Origin: Roridomyces roridus
Taxonomy: Eukaryota > Basidiomycota > Agaricomycetes > Agaricales > Mycenaceae
NCBI GenBank assembly: GCA_029378245.1
Contig: JARKIF010000013.1
Span: 930,001-994,000, forward strand
DNA length: 64,000 nt
Reading direction: 5' to 3'
Of this stretch, positions 33,500-45,430 are shown one piece after another (within the stretch, counting starts at the first letter, position 1; every line of letters begins with the position of its first letter). Under the pieces are notes generated by a model. That model was not told the origin of the DNA and searched no databases. It worked only from the letters and a program-made list of their open reading frames with translations. Made by a program: the position numbers and the translations under genes.

Positions 33500-34184
33500 A
33501 CGCACGCAGCATTAATGAAGAGCTTCTCCATCAGACCCTCGTATTGCAACGGCTTCTTCTTGTAGATCTTCTCCAAGATGGCCAGGTATGTGTCGTACGC
33601 ATCCTGGACGGTCTTGCCCTCGAAATCCGAGGGGATCAGACTGCCCGAGGCGAGATCCGAGAGGGCGCTGAAGATCTAGAACACGGTAAGCTTGTATAAA
33701 AAACCAGAGGTGAGAAAAGTATGATACCGCCGCGCAAGCCAGAGCCAACAAAGGGCGAAGCATCAGCGGATTCCCTGCCGGGCTGCGGGGCAGGAGATCC
33801 GAAATGCGCCCCATGATGGCGCCTTGGCCACGGTAGAAATGGCCGGCGACATGAGCCACGGCAGGGTTTTCAAACGGCCGTGTATACATCGGCTTACCGG
33901 GCTGTGGGCAAATGTCAATAAACAGAGCTCGATGAGGAACATTACATTCACCTTAAGTGTATTCGTTTCCGGGTCGACAGACTAGGAATGACTTCATTAT
34001 TGTGCGGCAAATATCACATTTGAGGACACTTACGTCGGGTTTATGGAGGTAGATGAAAGTCTGACCATTGAGGAGCTCCTGGACACGAGCGGCGTTGTCC
34101 GACTGCACCTTGTAGTACTGATACAACGCAGCGACGGCACATCTCTTGGCACCGCCGCGGAAGGTGCTGACACGACCATAGAGC
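33500..34184 (-). pseudogene. DUF6532-family fragment
   Basis: Minus-strand exons splice to LYGRVSTFRGGAKRCAVAAL, ...NAARVQELLNGQTFIYLHKP, a short linker exon, KPMYTRPFENPAVAHVAGHF, ...LMLRPLLALACAAIFSALS and ...KPLQYEGLMEKLFINAA. This pattern (RVQELLNGQTFIY, then a helical block) is the DUF6532 domain common in agaricomycetes; its function is unknown. Upstream, the frame runs directly into GH5 intron sequence at about 34246, so the N-terminus is missing. Downstream, a hAT element sits near the expected C-terminus. The remaining exons are open, so this is a truncated piece carried in from elsewhere. Confidence 0.65.
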
Positions 34185-34246
34185 TACAAGTCCCGGTTAG
34201 TACATGACCGGCGACAAGTATAAGGCTTACCAATCCGACGAGGCCT

Positions 34247-35822
34247 TCAGAGAGGCTTCTGCTCCTCTCGGTGTCTTGTCGTCGCCGCTCGCGGATGTGT
34301 GCAGAGGGCAGCCGGTGTGGCTGCTACTGCCCGTCGTGGCTGCTCTCTCGCACATCTGGCGGTGCTTGGCAAGGAATCCTGGCCCATTGTCCTCACCACG
34401 TCATCACCCTCTACCGTGCCTAGCGCGTGTGATTCTCACCAGACGCTAATCTGTGAGGTCACCTTTCTCTTTCGAGGGCCCACCGTCTTATACCTTGCCA
34501 GGCTACAATCACTCTGGCAAATTCGGGCAGGTCAACTTCCTCAACGGTCAGATGGGCGTCGCGAATGCGCAGCGTGCGCTGGACTACATTCGGACGATCA
34601 CGGAATTCATCTCGCAGCCCGAGTGGAAGAACCTCATTCCTGTCTTTGGGATTGTGAATGAGGCGCTGCTACACACCATCGGGCGACCGCAGCTGACGAG
34701 CTTGTGTGTCTCCTTCCCTCCTGCTCCTGCTCCTCCTGACTCACGGCTCTGCAGCTACCTGGAGGCGCACGATATGATTCGCGGGATCACGGGCTACGGC
34801 GAGGGAAATGGACCGTATATATCGATCCACGACGGCTTTGACGGCGTTCCTAACTGGGCGGGCTTCCTCCAGGGCTCAGACCGCATCATCCTCGACACGC
34901 ACCCGTACTTTGCGTTTGACGGGTCGCCGAACGATGCGCCCATTGCTACGGGCACGGACCCAAGCAACGCGGGTGGTATTTGGCCGAAGCAGGCTTGTAA
35001 TGCCTGGGGGCCGTCCATCAATACCAGGTACGTTTTCTCGAGAGTCTTTGGACTTGACTAATGTGACTTTTGAAGTCGGACGGCGTTTGGGGTGACGATT
35101 GCGGGCGAGTTTAGCAACGGGTACAACGACTGCGGGTTGTTCTTGAATGGGATTAGTGCCACGGCGCGGTATGGTGGAGACTGCAGTGTCTGGCAGGATT
35201 CGACCAATTGGAATGTGACGGTCAAGGCTGGGCTGATGCAGTTTGCGCTTGCGAGTATGGATGCCATGCAGGATTGGTGCGTCCCCCACCACTCCTTCTG
35301 TTTATGTTGCTGACGGGCTGCAGGTTCTTCTGGACGTGGAAGATTGGAAATGCGACGAGTGGGATTGTCGAAGCTCCATTATGGTCGTACCAGCTTGGCT
35401 TGGAGGGCGGGTGGATGCCGACTGATCCACGGACTGCGGCGGGAACGTGTGCTCAGCTCGGTGTCGACTCTGCGCCCTTTGACGGTGTATTCAGCGCGTG
35501 GCAGACGGGCGGGGACTATTTCACCCGAGTCAATCTCGAGCTTTGGGCAATATCCGCCTGCCACGATATCGAATGTGGATGCTGCGGCACTTGCGTTCTT
35601 GCCGACGTATACCGCTACGGCTGGGTTGGTGACGTTGATGTATACGACTCCGCCGGCGAGTGTGTGACGCCGACGCCGACGCCGACTGTGAGCGTTGGGA
35701 ATGGGTGGGTGGACCCGAGTGATACGGCGTCGTTTGTGACTGCTGTGGCGGGGTGCACGTATCCGGATGCGTGGAGTGCGTTGAGTATGCCTCCGCCGAC
35801 GGCTGCGTGTACGGGTTCGTGA
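34247..35822 (+). pseudogene. GH5 glucanase copy 2, 5'-truncated
   Basis: This copy starts inside intron 4 and keeps exons equivalent to 34502-34703, 34755-35027, 35076-35276 and 35324-35822. Exon 5 is deleted: intron 4 sequence (GACGCTAATCT) joins directly to intron 5 sequence. Exons 6-8 and their introns are virtually identical to 15461-16360. Exon 9 has an 11-bp deletion near 35512 and a 2-bp insertion near 35662, so about 50 codons are read in another frame before the original C-terminus returns. Both catalytic Glu motifs survive, but the first half of the enzyme and the membrane anchor are absent. Confidence 0.85.
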
Positions 35823-36524
35823 TTTATTTGTTTCGGGATATACATACACGGACACTCCGTTCGCTTTGTTGACTTTGTACCAAGACTGTGGGCTGCGGAC
35901 TACAGCGCATTTCTATACCATTGTAGTGTAAGTATTGTAACATCCGATAATTATTGCCTGGAGAATGTCCCACCGGAGCTTCCAGCCCGCTTTCGCTGGC
36001 ATGCTGAAAGTTTAAGCCACTGTATTCTAAACTCACCGTGACCGATCTGCCACCGGTGATTCTCACTACAGCCTTGCTGCGGCCATTGCTTACAGCTTCT
36101 CTCGGAATCAGGACAGCTGATGGATGACAGCTTTCCAATTTTATCTCCTTCTCTCTCACACTGCCACGGGGAACTGTCAAAGTCCCTCTCTTCTCCCCAC
36201 CACCACCACGATGAGCGAAGACACACCCATCGGTTCTGGCATTCCGAATCAAGCGCACAGTGTTGAAGATGAGGTGCCCCGAGAGCCGTAAGAGTCGAGA
36301 GAATGACTCAGAACCGGTATCTGACTCGAATATCGAATATACTGCAGCACCACCGGGGCTCTTTTCTCCAACAATAGGGACTTTGTCATTGAGGGGGGGA
36401 ACTTCACAAACAACTTCACAAACATCAATTACCCGCCTCCAAGCAAACCACCCAGTTTGTAGTATCACACTCCATTTTTGCTCATTTGACTGACTACACC
36501 TTGCAAGACTTTCGCGAGATTCCG

Positions 36525-38806
36525 ATGGGAGATCTTATCCTGAATCATGAAATCCCCGGTGCATCAAGTTCGAGGTTGATTGTTCGGCGGCATAATCGCA
36601 AGCTTCCGAACTACGTGCGGCGGGTTTATTCCGCACAGATTATGGGTTTGCAGTCACCAATGACAGCAAGGGTAATTGAGGGACCAGATGCAGAGGAGGT
36701 AAGTAGACCCATTCTCATCCTGCCTTTCCGATGCTTGAGAAACCTGCTCTCTAGCAATGGAGAAGAGAAATTGCTTTGTACTCAAACCTTCGGTAGGATC
36801 ACTTGCAACTCTGAACTTTCCGAATTGACCTTGTCCAAGGAATCCCTATGTGCTCCAACTGTATGGCATAGGACACAGTGGTGGGGTTCATGTCCTTGTC
36901 TTCCATGATGGTTATTCTGCTTTTATTGTACTGCAAATTTACAACCATGACTCATTCTTCAACGGCAGATTTGGTTCCATGGGGCAATTTCCGGGATCAA
37001 TATGCAGATCAATCACATTTCTCTCTGGTGTACTTCTATGCATGTCTGGTCAGAATTTTCTGTTCTTGCCTCTGTCGCCGTTGCCAGTTTTCAAACTGCT
37101 TTCAGGACACTCAGCTCCGAGTGAAGCACTCAGTGGTCGTTCTGTCAACTGCCTGACCTTTTTTTCACTCCAGGGCGGGCGTCAATATATTTCATCCATC
37201 GGCGGTGGAGAGCTGGTGTGTAATACATCCTTGCTTATTTTGAATCTCAATGACATTTGTAGTCTTGGAACAACTACACAGTTTGGATTCGACTCTCCAA
37301 AGGGGTTCTTCACATGGAGCTTGAACCGCCGGAGTCCAGGGCAGCTGGGTTGGAACTTCTAACTTCTGACCATGCCTCTGACTATGGGTCCTGCTCAATC
37401 TCTTCCTTTCTCACTCCACCACCGACATCAGTGATCATTGAGTCATTGTCACTGGATTTTTACCATGGCATTTGTAACTGGCATCTGGGTTGGTATACCT
37501 GGTTCACAGTTCCAACCAATTTGCCGATTCAGCTGGGATCCATCTACCATGTTCCAACCGGGCAGCTTGACATGGCCTTCCAAATTGCGGTCCTTCCAGA
37601 AGTTCGACCCATCAGTTCTGCCTGGTGCTATGAGGATCCCTATGTGAAGGATTATTTGCACCAGTCAGTTCAGGTTTTCAAAGTTCATCATTCTCTTCTC
37701 AAGTTTCACTCCAGGATAAAAGAGGACAAGGATAATGGTATATCATTTTTGGATAATGGGTGGATCCGGTATTGTTCAGCATGCTTTCCATCACAGATCA
37801 CTGACTTGCATGATAGTGTGGATTCTGGGGGTGTTTTGGACAGATATTGCCATGCCACAGTCATTTTGTGGTCAAATTCACACAAAGCCTGGATGGCACA
37901 GGCTGCCCATATTCTTAGTGCCCTTGATATCCATTCAAACCTCCACCAATACGGTATCTGTTGGCTGAGCTTCATGTGTGTTTGCATGACTAACATTTTG
38001 TGTAGCATTCTTGGACACTTTCCAGTGCATCATGGACCTGGTGGGCTCAATTGAAAACTTACCCCCAGGCTATCTCTTCCTCTGCCCCAAAGAAATGTTC
38101 ACAGTTAATGGCAGGGGCCACCACACAATTCCCGACTGTCCTGCATACTGGTCGCTGGATCTATCAGGTGTCGCACGGTTGACGGCAGAAGAGGCCAGCG
38201 AGTTGGGTTTCCCGGGGTTACGTATGGAGGTGAAGGTGCACGGAATCTTTTTGGGCGAGAAGGATTGCACGGGAATCCGCCAATTTCATGCTGCCAAAGG
38301 CTATGATCCAGATGGGGTGGACATGGCAAGGGAAATGGGATACCCAATCTTTGAGTTGATCTGCACAAAGGAAGAGTTACATGCTCACTGTGAGTGAATT
38401 CTTCATTAACTGATAGCTCACATATATAACGGGAGGGTAGTGCGAGCCGTTGGGTTAGATGAAGAATCTGATGAAGATCGCTTTGAAGATGCCGATGATG
38501 AACACAAGGCGGAGGAGGGAGCTTCAACTTGGTCCTGGAAAAAGATGGTGAAGTCCTGGAAGTCCCGGATGGTGAGATTTCCCGGATTCTATCCAGCACT
38601 GATCACAAATTGCTCATGCTGCAGAGGTCGGGCCAAGATCAGTCCATCCGCATCGAGAAGAAAAGTGCCAAAGGAAAAGGCTTATGGCAAGCACTGCTCA
38701 AGTTGAAGTCCGTAAGTGGTGTCCCGCAGACTTTCTTACCCCTGCTCTCTCTGAACACAACATCAATTAGCGTCAATCGTCGAGCAACCAGACAAGGCGG
38801 AAATGA
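36525..38806 (+). CDS. Kinase-like orphan-family protein, copy 2
   Basis: Exons 36525-36698, 36755-36792, 36840-36910, 36969-37048, 37106-37132, 37174-37215, 37263-37663, 37715-37953, 38006-38389, 38441-38571, 38625-38711 and 38771-38806 sum to 1710 nt and 569 residues. The protein follows an agaricomycete-expanded family: an N-lobe-like RRVYSAQIMGLQSPMTARV, YVLQLYGIGHSGGVH, a middle VWIRLSKGVLHMELEPPES segment, LFLCP...CPAYWSLDLSG, and QFHAAKGYDPDGVDMAREMG. The C-terminus is acidic and then basic and may carry a nuclear signal. No HRD or DFG motif is seen, so kinase activity is doubtful. Small exons are confirmed by copy 1. The final intron and stop are the least certain part. Confidence 0.7.
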
Positions 38807-40283
38807 GCGACGGCTCACATCCCAGACTGCTCTTCATCTATCGGGCTGGCCCTTATTGCCGTGAACTTTGGATTCCTCATGGACGAGTTACTGTAGTGGG
38901 ATGGTCTTGATATTTTGCTTTAGTGAGGGCATGTACTTTCTTCAATGATGCCTGTATTTAGTTTGGGATCTGTTATTGGAGTTTCTGAACAATTTGGACC
39001 ATGTCTGAGGCCTGGACATCACCTACAGGCTACGGCCCTGACTTTTGCCCAGACATCCGGACTGTGACCGGAAGACCTGGCTTTGAGGCCATTGCTCGCG
39101 TATGGCAGAAACGATTCCGCTTTTGTCAGCATCTCAAATTGCGAGCTTTTCAACATTGCATAGAATACAGGGCCCCAGCTGGTGTCCAACATGATACATC
39201 ACTCGAACCTAGCTATCACGAAGTCGATTGGGAAATGGTCCACTGGCCGCCGCCGGTCGCCGGTTGCAGCATCAAGATGCCGAGCTCGCCGGGCTCCTCT
39301 GGTGCGACATCAATGACGCATTGGGTTAGATACTATGTATGCAGCATGGGACTGGAGATGTCGAAGGCAGTTGAATGCCTCAAGGTCTGTTGGGGCCGAA
39401 AATTCAATCATCAGTGGTACATCTTCGCACCGCAGGCGCCCAGAACTGGAACGGCAGCGTCGGCAAATGTTACTATTAGCGTTGATCAACACCGGCCTTC
39501 TTATTGCCACGCGGATATGTGACAATGTAGAAAACAAGATGCATGGCTCGGATCTGCCATGCCGAAGTATTGAGCATAAGTAGAAGCAAGCCGTGAGATG
39601 TGTTGCCTTCACATCAGATGGGTACTACCTGATACGAGTCGCCGGTTGGTCGCCGGTGCGTCGGAGACAGCTGATTCGGCGATGCATCAGGAAATCTACA
39701 GGTCATGGGATTCGAATTTCCAAATGGGCATCGAGGATGGTTTGATGAAAGGGGGGATTCATAAAGAACGATTCCTAATAAGTAGGAATCGTAACGATAC
39801 TCGCCGTTCAATTTTTTGGGAAGTGTTCAACTTGAAGTTGGTTGGACCTGGTTTCTGGCTCTGAATAACTTCCGTTGTGAGGATTTGATTCTTCCGTACT
39901 CCTTCAGGAGTTTGTGAGTCGTGCATTGGTTCAACCTGATTGGTGTGTGCATATGGCATTGGGTTGGGATCTGCACAATGACTATGAGGTATGTAGGGCT
40001 CCTTGAAGCCTCTCGCTAGCCCATTGCTAGCAGGCTCATCAACGACAAATTTCCAACGTGTATTTCTCTTTCTTCCATAAACACCGGGCTCGGCATGTTT
40101 GGAACGATTCTCCAAGATTATGTTTCGTCTGTGCGGCAGAACCTGAATGAATTGCAATATTTGTCGCACTACAGCTTGATCTCCGTTCCCAATACATATC
40201 AGGTTCGGGTTTGGCGACGAGCCCGGGCCGTGGCCGGACACCCATTTACATAACACAAAGGAGGTATATAAAGCTCATTATTA
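38807..40283. repeat. Duplicated spacer and peptide-gene promoter, copy 2
   Basis: Counterpart of 21290-22080. It has about 720 bp (39072-39795) that copy 1 lacks; that segment ends in a hairpin, CGATTCCTAATAAGTAGGAA. A frame at 39001-39522 (173 codons) is open but unrecognised and starts in the shared part. The conserved peptide-gene promoter block ends at about 40265, where a mariner-like element begins, and no peptide coding sequence follows. Confidence 0.5.
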
Positions 40284-41498
40284 CAGCTAAATGCGGAACA
40301 TAAGGCGCGGCTCGATTTTTGTCAAATTTCTTGAGATTTCGATCACTTGCAGTATCTACGCTGTTCTGAGCTCAATTCTCGTCCGATGGCCTTCAAACAT
40401 GGACCAATCGATTCCCACGGTTGTTCTACAGTGCTTAGGACATGAAAATCAATTACATAATACTGTCATTGGATCTAATCACATCAAACAGTGTTTTTTC
40501 GCTGTTGCGCACTCTGGATGCTATTCCCAGTAGATCATACCATCGGATTGTGCGGAACAGCTAGAGGGAGTATTATTACAGTGCACCAAAGGCTCACTTT
40601 GACAACACCTACCGTCTGTGGGACGAAATACACCTGGGTAATGATGCCCTGTTTCTCCACATACCATGTGCCTCTGGATTGATACCTTGACAAATGAAGG
40701 TCACCACACACTCTGGTATGCTAAGGAGAGTAAATTGACAGAGTCGTGAGACCTAGGAATCCCCCAGTAGGTACTTAGAGTGTAAATGGTTGAAATTCAT
40801 GTCCCCTCATGACATGACCTAGCAAATGATAAGAACAGATAATCTGTGTGCCATAGGGGCTGTAAAACCACCATGGGAATCTATTGGTTCATATCCGAAC
40901 ACAATCGGACAAGAATTGGGCTCAGGACGCCATAATCAGTCTAAAAGATCCAACTTTGACAGACATGTTACGTAAATTGTGACTGACGCCGTCGGGCACC
41001 GTTCTGCTCGATACCCAGGGTGCAGATTACCCCCGGATGCGACGGGATTGTCAGATGGGATGTTTCTGCATGGCGCTGCATGCACAGTTTGAACAAAGTC
41101 GCCTGCCGCGAGTGGAGATGAAGTGGAACAGTAATGGGAGCAGATTTCGACACACCAGCTTTCTCCTTAGTTATCTAGGCACAGAGAAACACCTTGGCGC
41201 ACTTTATTACACCTACCAGAGTACCCCAGTCAAATATCGAGACCCCAGGAGATTCCCTTCCCATACTGGTGTGTCAATAGTCGAAATTGATTATCTGCTT
41301 CTTTATGGCTGACATGTACATGAAATCAATTGACTGGGATACCTCAAGCACTGTAAAAGGATCGCCCGAGTCGTTTGGTCTATGTCCGAAGGCAATCCGA
41401 TGAGAATTACAGTCAGAACAGCGCAATTACTAGAAGTGATCAAAATATCAAGAAATTTGACAAAAATCGAGCCGCGCCTTATGTTCCGCATTTAGCTG
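40284..41498. mobile_element. Mariner/pogo-like non-autonomous element with long inverted repeats
   Basis: The ends read CAGCTAAATGCGGAACATAA in inverse orientation. The first 51 bp are identical, and imperfect similarity extends to about 180 bp. TA flanks both ends (40282-40283 and 41499-41500). The terminus resembles that of the 10232-10963 element (CAGC, then ATGCGGAA). No transposase frame was found. Additional partial repeats inside suggest a composite. Confidence 0.8.
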
Positions 41499-41849
41499 TA
41501 ATGAGAGTTGTGTAATGTAGTTAGTGTTGGGCCCAGGTACATATGAGTAGTTTATGGTCCATGTAGTAGACATCCACACATTGAATGCATCCACTTCTTG
41601 CACTTCTTGCCTTCTTTCCCTTTGCCACCAGAATGAGCCCACAAGCCACAAACCCCGATGAGCAGCAGAGAATGGGTGCTAAATGACTGATAATCTCAAG
41701 ATAATCTACGGTAATTTGCGGTAATCCGGGCTGAGGTTAACCCTCTACCCTAGATTTTGGGTAACATCAGTATTTCAGGGAATTTGGCCGAATTACCTTC
41801 GATTACCGGTAATTGGGGGTAAAATCCCAAAGGAGGCTTTCCCTGATGA
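41499..41849. other. No supported gene
   Basis: Contains several GGTAATT/AATTACC words between 41700 and 41830, possibly a short unidentified repeat element. Confidence 0.35.
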
Positions 41850-42075
41850 ACCCTCCCGATACTCCCTCTCCCATCGCTTCGCAGCAGCAATGTTGGGAAG
41901 GATGTAAGTAAACCCGTGAGGGACGCCGGGGTAGGTATGCCCCCGGGTCTTCACGCCCTCTCTCTTCAAGATCTTACCATACAGAAGCCCCTCGTTGCGC
42001 AGGAATGTCGAGACCGCAGATTTGGAGCACGGCTGGCGGGAGGCCGGTGTGGACGGGATGCAGGAGGGGCGAGAC
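41850..42075 (-). pseudogene. Alpha/beta-hydrolase C-terminal fragment, copy 2
   Basis: The minus strand reads the DPLRNEGLLYGKIL-type block and then EGVKTRGHTYPGVPHGFTYI and PNIAAAKRWEREYRE, which includes the catalytic-His motif PHGF of fold-3 esterases. It is truncated at the same upstream point as the copy at 22583-22806. This shared break shows the gene was already truncated when the segment was duplicated. Confidence 0.7.
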
Positions 42076-42515
42076 GTCTGGCGAGGTGGGGCAGCCGCCG
42101 ATTTGCTCTATCGGAGTTTTGGTGTCACAGTGAGAAGCGAGAGAGTGAGCACAGAGAACACACTATAAAACCATTTGTGAATTCAAGGTCCGCCGTGGAA
42201 AGCTCAGGGATGACTTCATTCTACTTGAATGAGCCTAACGAGCCTTTATACCTTTAGAATCACGTCAATCACGAAGACTCGCTATGTTAAACCGAGTGAG
42301 CCGGTGAGCGCAACGCGATCGGAGATTTCAACTGTGGGAACAAATTCTTGGATCCGGAGGTTCCAGGTCTGATCGCACTACTTAACTCGAGGCGCGCTTT
42401 CTCCATTTCCTCGTTTTTCAAAACCCCCGCCCAACGACGTCCCGACTTGTGTGCGAAAGAAAGAAAAAAGGGACGTCGTTGACGACCCAATATCTATTTC
42501 TAATAGGAACATGTG
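42076..42515. repeat. Duplicated DNA between hydrolase and monooxygenase remnants
   Basis: Aligns with 23890-24335 along its length. No gene. Confidence 0.55.
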
Positions 42516-42693
42516 ACGTGTCGTATCAATTGACCCCACCGAACCGCTCCTGGTAGAACTGTTGCGCAGCCTCAATCGGGTCGTATGCGAGGAGTTCCAT
42601 CTGTAACTCTTTATCTGCATGAAAGCGTTAGCTCAGCACCATACCATTTAATACCCACTCACTCTTGTACAAATCAAACCCCTTCTCCATCTG

Positions 42694-44189
42694 CATCAGC
42701 AAAAGTACAACTTGGCTTTTCTGGCTTTTTTAAGCCAAAAAGCCAGAAAAGCCGAAAGCACTTTTCGGCTTTTAAAGGCCAGGTCCGTTTCCTTTTACAA
42801 GATCCAAGAAGACACGAGAAGCTCTCGAAAGGTGCTAAAAGCAGTTGTGGACCAGGCTCACACAATGCTCAGAAAAGACACAAAAAGGATGAATAAGAAC
42901 ATTATATTGATGCTAATGGATGGTACAACGGATGCTACATACTAGCTATCCTATACAATCATGCAACTTTCACCGAACCAGACGGCTGCTCCACCAATGA
43001 GTGCGCCGATAATGCGCAATCGCAAACAAACGGGGGTGCAATCATGACACGGAACGACCAGCGACGGTGACGTGGGACGACAGCGGGAAGGGGGTGTACG
43101 ACAATGTTCAAAACAAAGGCCACCGAGGGGATCTGACTACGCACCATGCTGTCCTATATCCCAACAGCTGCCAGGAAGCGCCGCATGCTCTCACGCGCGT
43201 TGAGCCAGAAACAGGGACTATGAGACGGGCGGGACAGTCAGCGAGAGACTCGAGAGAGCTGCAATGGTACTCACGTCGCCGACGTTGAAGGGACGCGAGA
43301 CAGCGGACTCGGTTGGAAGCCGGAGTCGGTGTGGGAAGGAGAGCGGCGAAAGTGGCTAGTGTTTGCCGAGACACAAAAGTGAGGAATGTTATGACTGCAC
43401 GCACCGAGTGGTGTTGACGCCTGTCGACATCGACCACCCGCGGTAGCATTCTCAAGGGGAGTCTATGCACAACACGGTCAGTTAGAGGATTTGAGCTCCG
43501 AGAGGACGCACCATGCAGAGAGGCCACCCCGGCATCCGGGAGGGGAGCAGAGGACTCAGGACGGGATGGACACTTGGACTCGGGAGGAGACGAGATGGGA
43601 GAGCGAAGTAAAGAGTTGTTAGCGGCCGTTGCCACGCATGAGTCACCAACCAACAACATCACGTGAAACCGGCCTTGGAAACGCCGATGTCACGTCATCA
43701 TCTCGGCAACGGACTTCAAGAATTTTTGAAGCCCTCCCCAGCCTCCCCCACGACATCGTCGCCTTCACTCACCCCGACGCAACTCTGAGTCTGGCTCTTC
43801 AGCCTCACTGACACTCCCCACGCCGCCGGGCTCTGTACCCGGCAGCGTTGTGGTGTTACTTAGCATCACCCGGGCGGCCGGGCCAGCGCCCAACCAGCGC
43901 CGTCACCCGGGTCAAGTCCTGGATTGCGTGTTAGTAGGGTGTTGGTACTGAATCATGGACCCATACTGATATTATTTGGGTATTTACAACTTGACAAGAA
44001 TACAAAAGAGCAAAAGCCAATAAGGACAAAAAATCCAAGGATCCGAGTCTCGCAGTCTCGAAAGTGCAGAAAAGCCAGAAGCCAGAAAAAGCGGAAGGTC
44101 CTCGAAGACAAAAAAAGCCGCGGGAAGGTGATCGAAGCCAATTTAAGCGTCGGTAAGCGTCTGTAAGCTAACTTGTAGTTTTGCTGATG
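42694..44189. mobile_element. Inverted-repeat element in monooxygenase copy C
   Basis: The terminal inverted repeats are CATCAGCAAAAGTACAACTT and CATCAGCAAAACTACAAGTT. Both subterminal regions are rich in AAAGCCA/TGGCTTT words. The flanking gene sequence implies the empty site CCATCTGGTCCACC, leaving only a 2-bp (TG) duplication, unlike the 8 bp of the hAT-like elements. The 1.5-kb interior contains a GC-rich stretch (43000-43900) with no recognised gene, possibly captured DNA. Confidence 0.75.
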
Positions 44190-44284
44190 TGGTCCACCGA
44201 CTCGGCCCTGATAAACTCCCCACGCTCCTTCCTCAACTCCTCATACGCCTTGAGACGCGCAGGGATGTCCTCTGCGCACGTTTC

Positions 44285-44699
44285 CAGTGATGCTTGAGGG
44301 GCGATAGGGCCTCAAGCGATAGGGGCCCTATCTGGCCCTAAATTAGGGCCCTATCGAGTCTGGGGTCAAGTCATAGGCCCTATTGAGGTCCTAAATCCTA
44401 TCTTATCTTATCTTCACGTGACATTACAGAGGCCAGGAGCCTCTGAGACACCTTGGAAACGGGGAGGTAACAGAGGAGCAAGAACTCACAGCCATCAATG
44501 CAACTGCAGAGTAGATGGAGCCGCAGAAATCAACATATCAGAGCATATCAGAGAATCAAACCCATCACGGACCTATTTCCTTTTTTGGCCACCCGCCTCG
44601 ATAGGGCCCTATCGCGGGGCCCTATTTATAGGGGATTAGGGCCTCATAGGGCCCTATCGGTCGGCGGGGGTCGATTTAGGGGCCCTATCAGCATCACTG
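44285..44699. mobile_element. hAT-type MITE 4
   Basis: The ends begin CAGTGATGCT in inverse orientation. The target duplication is CACGTTTC (44277-44284) and CGCGTTTC (44700-44707), with one mismatch. The interior is made of TAGGGCCCTATC repeats. It is 415 bp long and inserted in exon 6 of monooxygenase copy C. Confidence 0.88.
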
Positions 44700-45430
44700 C
44701 GCGTTTCCGCGGGGAGCAAACACCCAAGCGCCCCGCCATCCTCGACAGCCATGCCAGCGCCTTGCCCAATGTGCGGCAGCGTAGCGTGTGCCGCGTCGCC
44801 CAGAAGCGCTGTGTGACCGCGGATTCAAGTCGGGAGGAGGGGCAGACTGCGGAGCTTCCATTTGTGGATCGGGCTGTGGAACGGGAGGTCGAGGAGGTGG
44901 AAGAATTTGGGGTGAAAGTCGTGGAATTACGGTCTTGAATTCGTCAACTGTGGCGTGGCCGGACCAGCCTACCAGGAAGATTTACTTGGGTGTTCAGAGT
45001 AGGAGTATATTGGACGTACCGGCCGTTGCATCGGAGGTGTCGGAGTAGAACGCCACGACGTTCATGAGGGTTCCGTCGCGGCAAGGGTAGATGTAAAGCA
45101 TCCTGAACGGTCCTTGTGTCGAGACCACGCTACGGGTCCCAACCGCGCCTTCATAAAGCCACTCGAGCTCGGGAATGTCGCGCATCTTGGTGGTTTCGAA
45201 GATCAGGCGAAAGCAAGACAGACCAGAATCCTTCGAATGGACGACTTGTTGTAGGACGTGGTCGCGGACGACGGACTGGGGGGGCACTGAGTGATAAAGC
45301 CAAGGAAGGAGAAATAGGGCGTACATGAATTCCGTCGGCGCCGATAAGCATGTCTGCCTGTGCGACCTCGCCATCCTGCAAGGTAATTGTGGCGGTTTCG
45401 GGGTCACACGCGACCACTTTGGAAAGCCTA

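Larger units (their letters stand above)
42521..45430 (-). pseudogene. Monooxygenase copy C, broken and twice interrupted
   Basis: On the minus strand the order is part of exon 4 (KVVACDPETATITLQDGEVA...GADGIH) at about 45420-45318, exon 5 at about 45270-45021, exon 6 from about 44970, a hAT element (44285-44699), the rest of exon 6 (KAYEELRKERGEFIRAES), a second element (42694-44189), and the last exon (KELQMELLAYDPIEAAQQFY ... FGGVN) to 42521. Exons 1-3 are deleted and the promoter joins directly to exon 4. There is an extra base in the exon 6 word equivalent to FKTVFH and a TGA where the intact genes read Trp in TWVRGRTALLGD. Clearly inactive. Confidence 0.85.

Noticed and set aside
39001..39522. 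A gene in the spacer of the second duplication
   Set aside because: The open frame has no recognised domain, and most of it is absent from the duplicate at 21.5 kb; left as an unassigned frame.
43108..43662. A 184-codon frame within the 42694-44189 element as a transposase
   Set aside because: No recognisable transposase motif, low complexity, and no supporting introns or start context.
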